Origin: an uncultured Oscillospiraceae bacterium
GTDB lineage: Bacteria; Bacillota; Clostridia; Oscillospirales; Ruminococcaceae
Length of the DNA stretch: 8,605 bases
NCBI GenBank assembly: GCA_904502045.1
Contig: CAJGEB010000038.1
Span: 1-8,605 of the forward strand
Reading direction: 5' to 3'
Shown here piece by piece: positions 5,393-8,605 of this stretch. The position numbers and the translations under genes are program-made. Below the pieces are notes generated by a model. The model saw nothing but the letters and a program-made list of their open reading frames with translations, was not told where the DNA came from and did not search any database. Every line of letters starts with the position of its first letter. Position 1 is the stretch's first letter.

Positions 5393-6118
5393 TTAATCCC
5401 CCGACTCTCCCCAACCGCTGACATTTCCTCTTATCATCGCTCCGAATATTCGATTTTTTACCCCTTTATTCTCCTTTTCAAGATTATAAAGAAAATCCTT
5501 GGTCTTTTGTCTTGCGGTAGCGTGATTTGCAGGACATTTGCTCTCCACTATCGGAAGCTGTGCCCTCTTCACCGTCTTGCGTATCTCATTTTCAGGCGCA
5601 TATATAAGCGGTCTTATTACCGTTATGTCTTTGCGGGAAAGGTATGTTACCGGAGAAAAGCACCCTACCCTTCCTTCATTAAACAAATTCATTATAAACG
5701 TTTCCACCGCGTCGTCGTAATTATGTCCCAGCGCAACCTTATTACAACCCGCCTCTTTAGCCGCATCGTGCAGAGCTCCGCGGCGCATCCTCGCGCAAAG
5801 ACTGCACGGGTTACTCTCGTTGCGTATGTCAAATACTATCTCACCTATCTGCGTGCGCTTTACTATATACTCCACCTCAAGCTCCCTGCACAGCTCCTCT
5901 ATTACCGTATAGTCACCCATTTCGCCCGAAAATCCCGGATCAAGAGTTATTCCCACCACCGTGTAGTCCTTCTCGATTATTCTGCGAAGTTTCACAAGCG
6001 CCGCCAGCATAGCTACCGAATCCTTGCCGCCGCTGACTCCCACAGCTATCCTGTCGCCGTCCTCTATCATATTGTAATCAGTTACCGCCCTTCTCACATA
6101 TCCAAGCAGCTTCTGCAT
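5393..6118 (-). CDS. ttcA: TtcA-family tRNA 2-thiocytidine biosynthesis protein
   Basis: A 241-residue PP-loop ATPase. TtcA adenylates and thiolates cytidine 32 in certain tRNAs and carries an iron-sulphur cluster. The ATP-binding PP-loop SGGKDS is at 29-34. The paired cysteines in CSLC (105 and 108) are followed by ARMRRGAL, as in E. coli TtcA. GHNYDDAVET (131-140) is the second conserved ATP-site block, and C195 (SKCP) is the candidate third cluster ligand. It is shorter than the E. coli protein, chiefly at the C-terminus. There are two possible starts, at 6124 and 6118; 6118 is preferred because the AAAGGA site is only 2 nt from the first ATG and 8 nt from the second. Family assignment is firm; the exact base modified is inferred, since related PP-loop enzymes act on other positions. 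Confidence 0.85.
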   Translation of the reverse strand: MQKLLGYVRRAVTDYNMIEDGDRIAVGVSGGKDSVAMLAALVKLRRIIEKDYTVVGITLDPGFSGEMGDYTVIEELCRELEVEYIVKRTQIGEIVFDIRNESNPCSLCARMRRGALHDAAKEAGCNKVALGHNYDDAVETFIMNLFNEGRVGCFSPVTYLSRKDITVIRPLIYAPENEIRKTVKRAQLPIVESKCPANHATARQKTKDFLYNLEKENKGVKNRIFGAMIRGNVSGWGESGD

Positions 6119-6126
6119 CTCCATCG

Positions 6127-6132
6127 TCCTTT
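6127..6132 (-). promoter_or_regulatory. Ribosome binding site that favours the second ttcA ATG
   Basis: The minus strand reads AAAGGA. It sits 2 nt from the ATG at 6124, too close for efficient initiation, and 8 nt from the in-frame ATG at 6118, which is near optimal. Confidence 0.6.
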
Positions 6133-6153
6133 ACATTATAGTATTACTTTCTG

Positions 6154-6182
6154 ATGATACTATTTTTGCGGCTCCTTTTCAA
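6154..6182 (-). promoter_or_regulatory. Candidate sigma-A promoter of ttcA
   Basis: The minus strand reads TTGAAA (plus 6177-6182), a 17-bp spacer, then TATCAT (plus 6154-6159), so transcription would start about 25-30 nt before ttcA. A second TATAAT-like hexamer lies nearer the gene but has no -35 and would leave no room for the ribosome binding site. Confidence 0.6.
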
Positions 6183-6188
6183 TAATAT

Positions 6189-6293
6189 TTGAAAATTTTT
6201 TATTATTTTTTAAAATCGTTCGTGAGCATTTGGGAGTATGAGCGAGATTTCAGGCGAAAAACGGAGCTCTTAGTCTGCTCTTTTATTTTTTTA
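6189..6293 (+). ncRNA. Possible short transcript or attenuated leader upstream of the rplM promoter
   Basis: In the roughly 300-bp gap between ttcA and rplM, TTGAAA (6189-6194), a 16-bp spacer and TAAAAT (6211-6216) resemble a plus-strand promoter. About 40 bp further on, a hairpin with GAGC (6264-6267) pairing with GCTC (6277-6280) is followed by TTTTATTTTTTT (6281-6292), like a weak intrinsic terminator. Between them lies G-rich sequence with no reading frame of note. The result would be an RNA of about 70 nt, either independent or a second, attenuated start for rplM-rpsI. Each element alone is weak and no RNA family is recognised. Confidence 0.25.
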
Positions 6294-6304
6294 TAAAAAA
6301 CCTC

Positions 6305-6333
6305 TTGACAAGCGTTTGAGCAGGGAATATAAT
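6305..6333 (+). promoter_or_regulatory. Consensus sigma-A promoter of rplM-rpsI
   Basis: TTGACA (6305-6310), a 17-bp spacer, TATAAT (6328-6333): a full consensus match, as expected for a ribosomal protein operon. Transcription would start near 6340, immediately before the structured leader. Confidence 0.94.
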
Positions 6334-6340
6334 GTTACTG

Positions 6341-6392
6341 TTTCGTCGAATAGCGTTTATTTTTTGAGCCTCGGCTCCGCTTTTACGACAAA
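6341..6392 (+). promoter_or_regulatory. Structured 5' leader of rplM, probable L13 autoregulatory leader RNA
   Basis: The leader can fold into one long interrupted stem. TTT (6341-6343) pairs with 6390-6392; GTCG (6345-6348) with CGAC (6386-6389); AA (6349-6350) with TT (6383-6384); AGCG (6352-6355) with CGCT (6378-6381). It is capped by the hairpin GAGC-CTCG-GCTC (6366-6377), with a 10-nt T-rich bulge on the 5' side. A structured L13 leader is known upstream of rplM-rpsI in Firmicutes, and position and size fit. The match to that family was judged by context and fold, not by alignment. Confidence 0.6.
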
Positions 6393-6419
6393 TTCCTAAA
6401 TTAAACGGAGGATAAAAGA

Positions 6420-6848
6420 ATGTCGACTTATATGCCTAAAACCGCAGACATCGACCGTAAGTGGTATGTCATCGACGCTGCAAATCAGCCTCTCGGTAAA
6501 GTTGCGGCAGCTGCTGCTTCCCTTCTTCGCGGTAAACACAAGGTAACTTTCGCTCCGCACTCCGATTGCGGCGATTTCGTTATCATCATCAACGCATCTA
6601 AAGCCGTTCTCACCGGACGTAAGCTTGAGCAGAAAAAGTACGCTCACCATTCCGGTTGGATCGGAGGTCTTAAGGAAGTATCTTATTCCGTCCTTATGAA
6701 GACTAAGCCCGAGCTTGCTATGCAGCTCGCCGTTAAGGGTATGGTTCCCGACACCGTTATCGGCAGAAAAGCTCTTACCAGAATAAGAATCTACAAAAAC
6801 GATACTCACAATCAGGCCGCTCAGAAGCCTGAAAAGTGGGAACTGTAA
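6420..6848 (+). CDS. rplM: 50S ribosomal protein L13
   Basis: 142 residues, the standard length of bacterial L13, an early-assembling 23S rRNA-binding protein of the large subunit. Characteristic stretches are KWYVIDAANQPLGKVA (14-29), GDFVIIINASKAVLTG (51-66), the KKYAHHSGWIGG region and VKGMVPDTVIGRKALTR near the C-terminus, ending in YKNDTHNQAAQKPE. ATG at 6420 follows a strong ribosome binding site (ACGGAGG, about 6405-6411). It is the first gene of the conserved rplM-rpsI operon, with a consensus promoter and a structured leader ahead of it. Codon use is of the highly expressed type (CGT, GGT, CTC, ATC). Confidence 0.99.
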   Translation: MSTYMPKTADIDRKWYVIDAANQPLGKVAAAAASLLRGKHKVTFAPHSDCGDFVIIINASKAVLTGRKLEQKKYAHHSGWIGGLKEVSYSVLMKTKPELAMQLAVKGMVPDTVIGRKALTRIRIYKNDTHNQAAQKPEKWEL

Positions 6849-6864
6849 GAAAGGAGCATAGCGA

Positions 6865-7266
6865 ATGTACGATTCTAAGCCTTATTTCTACGGCACAGGT
6901 AGAAAAAAACATTCCGTAGCAAGAGTTAGAGTTTATCCTAACGGCAGCGGTAATGTAACCATAAACGACAGAGACATCGATGATTATTTCGGACTCGAAA
7001 CCTTGAAGCTCATCGTTCGTCAACCCCTCGATCTCACCGATACCAACGGCCGCTTCGATATCATCTGCACCGTTGCAGGCGGCGGCGTTTCCGGCCAGGC
7101 TGGAGCCATCCGTCACGGTCTTTCCAGAGCTCTTCTTCAGTTCAATCCCGAGCTCCGCAGCGAACTCAAAAAAGCAGGATTCCTCACTCGTGATCCTCGT
7201 ATGAAGGAGCGTAAAAAGTACGGACTCAAAGCAGCTCGTCGTGCTCCTCAGTTCTCCAAGAGATAA
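6865..7266 (+). CDS. rpsI: 30S ribosomal protein S9
   Basis: 133 residues, typical for S9. It sits in the head of the small subunit, and its basic C-terminal tail reaches the P-site tRNA. Recognised features are the N-terminal YGTGRRKxSVARV-type motif (here [19 protein letters not shown]), [32 protein letters not shown] and the C-terminal arginine-terminated tail QFSKR. The gap to rplM is 16 bp and contains AAAGGAG (6850-6856), so the two are co-transcribed. It is followed by an intrinsic terminator. Confidence 0.99.
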   Translation: MYDSKPYFYGTGRKKHSVARVRVYPNGSGNVTINDRDIDDYFGLETLKLIVRQPLDLTDTNGRFDIICTVAGGGVSGQAGAIRHGLSRALLQFNPELRSELKKAGFLTRDPRMKERKKYGLKAARRAPQFSKR

Positions 7267-7283
7267 TCACTTATCTTATATTC

Positions 7284-7313
7284 AAAAAGCTCTCGAATTT
7301 TCGGGAGCTTTTT
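7284..7313 (+). terminator. Rho-independent terminator of rplM-rpsI
   Basis: A 13-bp stem pairs 7284-7296 with 7301-7313 (AAAAAGCTC with GAGCTTTTT, one T-G wobble and CGA/TCG at the top) around an ATTT loop, with the T-run at 7309-7313. It begins 17 bp after the rpsI stop. Confidence 0.92.
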
Positions 7314-7380
7314 GTTGTTGTAACGGATTTGATGTTAAGGCGGGACTCCCCCAAAAAAATTTTTTGAAATTTTTTATAAA

Positions 7381-7392
7381 TGTGAATAATTC
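7381..7392 (+). promoter_or_regulatory. Candidate PerR operator, upstream copy
   Basis: TGTGAATAATTC, containing the palindrome GAAT-A-ATTC, ends 3 bp before the -35 of the perR promoter. It is the exact reverse complement of the site at 7438-7449. The core resembles the inner part of the PerR box TTATAAT-N-ATTATAA, but the outer bases differ. Confidence 0.5.
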
Positions 7393-7395
7393 CTA

Positions 7396-7423
7396 TTGAC
7401 AAATAAAAAACACGTGTTATAAT
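7396..7423 (+). promoter_or_regulatory. Sigma-A promoter of the perR-rubrerythrin operon
   Basis: TTGACA (7396-7401), a 16-bp spacer, TATAAT (7418-7423). The start would be near 7430. Matching 12-bp inverted sequences sit on either side, suiting repression by a dimeric Fur-family regulator. Confidence 0.9.
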
Positions 7424-7437
7424 AAACTTGTAAATAA

Positions 7438-7449
7438 GAATTATTCACA
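7438..7449 (+). promoter_or_regulatory. Candidate PerR operator, downstream copy
   Basis: GAATTATTCACA lies between the expected transcription start and the ribosome binding site. It contains GAAT-T-ATTC and is the perfect 12-base reverse complement of 7381-7392. Bound here, a repressor would block early elongation. Confidence 0.5.
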
Positions 7450-7452
7450 AAC

Positions 7453-7458
7453 AGGAGG
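7453..7458 (+). promoter_or_regulatory. Ribosome binding site that fixes the perR start
   Basis: AGGAGG lies 5 nt before the ATG at 7464. An in-frame GTG at 7458 overlaps this site and so cannot be the start. Confidence 0.88.
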
Positions 7459-7463
7459 TGCTC

Positions 7464-7862
7464 ATGGAAAGAACGACTAAGCACTTTAAAAAGCGTGATG
7501 CCATTCTCTCCTGCCTGCGCCAAACCGATACTCACCCTTCTGCCGAGTGGATTTACGCAAAGCTGAAGGAAGAGTACTCCGACATTTCTCTCGGAACCGT
7601 GTACCGTAACCTCTCTTTTTTCAAAGAGCAGGGTACTATCATGAGTCTGGGAACCGTAAAAGGCGTAGAACGGTTTGACGGCAACATCACCCCCCACGTC
7701 CATTTTATCTGTACCGATTGCGGTCGGGTATCAGATCTCCACGGGATCAAAGTCCCCGAGGAGCTCAACAACGCAGCAGCTCGGGATTCCGGTGGCCGAG
7801 TTAACAGCTGTCAGCTTACCTTCACCGGTATCTGCGGCGAATGCGCCGAAAAATCAAATTAA
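7464..7862 (+). CDS. perR: Fur-family peroxide-responsive repressor, PerR-like
   Basis: A 132-residue DNA-binding protein. PerR binds Fe or Mn and loses DNA binding when peroxide oxidises its metal-ligand histidines, which derepresses detoxification genes. The N-terminal winged helix includes SAEWIYAKL and SLGTVYRNLSFF (42-53). Candidate regulatory-metal ligands H24, D72, H78, H80 and D91 keep exactly the spacing of Bacillus PerR H37, D85, H91, H93 and D104. An Asp rather than Glu at the last site is the usual mark of PerR over Fur. The structural zinc cysteines are C83, C86, C124 and C127. It is the first gene of an operon with a rubrerythrin 36 bp downstream; twin inverted sites around the promoter suggest autoregulation. 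A Fur or Zur role is less likely given the ligands and the neighbour. Confidence 0.9.
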   Translation: MERTTKHFKKRDAILSCLRQTDTHPSAEWIYAKLKEEYSDISLGTVYRNLSFFKEQGTIMSLGTVKGVERFDGNITPHVHFICTDCGRVSDLHGIKVPEELNNAAARDSGGRVNSCQLTFTGICGECAEKSN

Positions 7863-7898
7863 AAATTAAAAGAAAAAATTATTTGGAGGAAAAAGATT

Positions 7899-8489
7899 AT
7901 GAAAAAGTTTGTTTGCCCCGTTTGCGGTTATGTTCACGAAGCTGAGGCTATGCCCGAAGGATTCAAGTGCCCCGTTTGTAAGGTTGACGGCGCCAAGTTT
8001 AAGGTTATGGAAGAAAACAAGTTAGCTGCTGAGCATGAGTACGGCATCTACGCTAAAACTGTAAAGAATAACCCCGATATCTCCGCTGAGGACAAAGAGT
8101 TCATCCGCGAGCAGCTCTTCGCTAACTTCAACGGCGAGTGTGCTGAGGTAGGTATGTATCTGTGCATGGCAAGAATCGCTCATCGCGAGGGATACCCCGA
8201 AATCGGACTCTACTGGGAGAAGGCCGCTTGGGAAGAGGCTGAGCACGCTGCTAAGTTTGCAGAGCTTTTGGGCGAGGAGCTCGAACCCAATATGAAGGCC
8301 GAAACCAAGAAAAATCTCGCTTGGCGTGTTGACTGCGAGTTCGGAGCTACTGCAGGCAAGTTCGATTTAGCTGCTTGCGCTAAGAAAAACGGTCTTGACG
8401 CTATCCACGACACCGTTCACGAGATGGCTCGCGACGAAGCTCGTCACGGCAAGGCTCTGAAGGGACTTCTTGAGAGATACTTCAAATAA
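7899..8489 (+). CDS. rbr: Reverse rubrerythrin (N-terminal rubredoxin, C-terminal diiron domain)
   Basis: A 196-residue non-haem iron protein that reduces hydrogen peroxide to water in anaerobes, using electrons passed through its rubredoxin centre. The domain order is the reverse of classical rubrerythrin. The Fe(Cys)4 rubredoxin domain comes first: CPVC (C6, C9) and CPVC (C24, C27). The ferritin-like four-helix domain follows, with diiron ligand candidates E80, E113-x-x-H116 (EAEH), E147 and E180-x-x-H183 (EARH). Proteins of this type in Clostridium acetobutylicum are PerR-repressed and strongly induced by oxygen. GGAGGA (7885-7890) lies 8 nt before ATG. The perR gene is directly upstream without an intervening terminator, and a terminator follows. 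Codon use is of the highly expressed type. Confidence 0.95.
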   Translation: MKKFVCPVCGYVHEAEAMPEGFKCPVCKVDGAKFKVMEENKLAAEHEYGIYAKTVKNNPDISAEDKEFIREQLFANFNGECAEVGMYLCMARIAHREGYPEIGLYWEKAAWEEAEHAAKFAELLGEELEPNMKAETKKNLAWRVDCEFGATAGKFDLAACAKKNGLDAIHDTVHEMARDEARHGKALKGLLERYFK

Positions 8490-8499
8490 TAAACCCGCG

Positions 8500-8543
8500 A
8501 AAAAGGTGTATGGAAATTTTGTTTCCACACACCTTTTTGTTTT
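8500..8543 (+). terminator. Rho-independent terminator of perR-rubrerythrin
   Basis: AAAAAGGTGT (8500-8509) pairs with ACACCTTTTT (8529-8538). One A-C mismatch follows, and then TGGAAA (8511-8516) pairs with TTTCCA (8522-8527) around a 5-nt loop. The T-rich run extends to 8543. The symmetry could also let it act on transcripts arriving from the other side. Confidence 0.92.
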
Positions 8544-8605
8544 CTATAAACTTTAGTTGGTTAAGCGTATTATTATTTTTTACGAAGCTTGATTGCCAAA
8601 ACCAC

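Noticed and set aside
6133..6145. TATAAT-like hexamer immediately before ttcA as its -10
   Set aside because: No -35 at the right distance, and the start would fall within or after the ribosome binding site; the TTGAAA-17-TATCAT pair further upstream fits better.
5297..6154. Long plus-strand reading frame of 285 codons opposite ttcA
   Set aside because: Its translation is rich in Arg, His, Tyr and Ser with no domain, it lacks a ribosome binding site, and the minus-strand frame has clear TtcA motifs.
8573..8605. Possible C-terminal end (VVLAIKLRKK then stop) of a minus-strand gene entering from the right edge
   Set aside because: Only ten codons are visible and a second minus-strand frame is also open here; too short to support. 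It would place a gene convergent to the rubrerythrin terminator.

Overview
The window looks like chromosomal DNA from an anaerobic clostridium, probably in the Oscillospirales/Ruminococcaceae range. The grounds are strong AGGAGG-type ribosome binding sites, consensus sigma-A promoters, a HrcA/CIRCE site, and a PerR-like repressor beside a rubrerythrin with its rubredoxin domain at the N-terminus, a combination typical of clostridia. The family-level placement is inference; nothing here is diagnostic of a species.

Layout. (1) 1-1798: the C-terminal part of a YfhO-family membrane protein, then a CsbB/GtrB-like polyprenyl-phosphate glycosyltransferase and a strong terminator. This is an envelope-glycosylation pair. 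(2) 1824-4354: hslO (Hsp33) and hflX, both on the minus strand. Each is followed within 25 bp of its stop codon by an 84-bp nested palindrome that folds on paper into a four-armed cloverleaf; the two copies face opposite ways and bracket hslO. (3) 4355-5108: a divergent control region with a perfect CIRCE operator, an hsp20 gene and its terminator. (4) 5197-6182: tRNA-Thr(GGT) and a TtcA-family tRNA thiolase gene, both on the minus strand, each with a recognisable promoter. (5) 6189-7313: a possible short transcript, a consensus promoter, a structured leader that is probably the L13 autoregulatory RNA, then rplM-rpsI and a terminator. (6) 7381-8543: a PerR-like repressor gene and a reverse-rubrerythrin gene in one operon, with a perfect 12-bp inverted repeat on either side of the promoter, and a terminator.

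Working together. Several genes serve protein or oxidative stress: Hsp33 (oxidation-activated holdase), HflX (rescue of stalled ribosomes), Hsp20 (small holdase under HrcA), and PerR with rubrerythrin (peroxide sensing and removal). TtcA, tRNA-Thr and L13/S9 are translation functions. The least explained item is the pair of cloverleaf repeats: all five differences between the copies fall in loops or the linker, and all 36 base pairs are kept.
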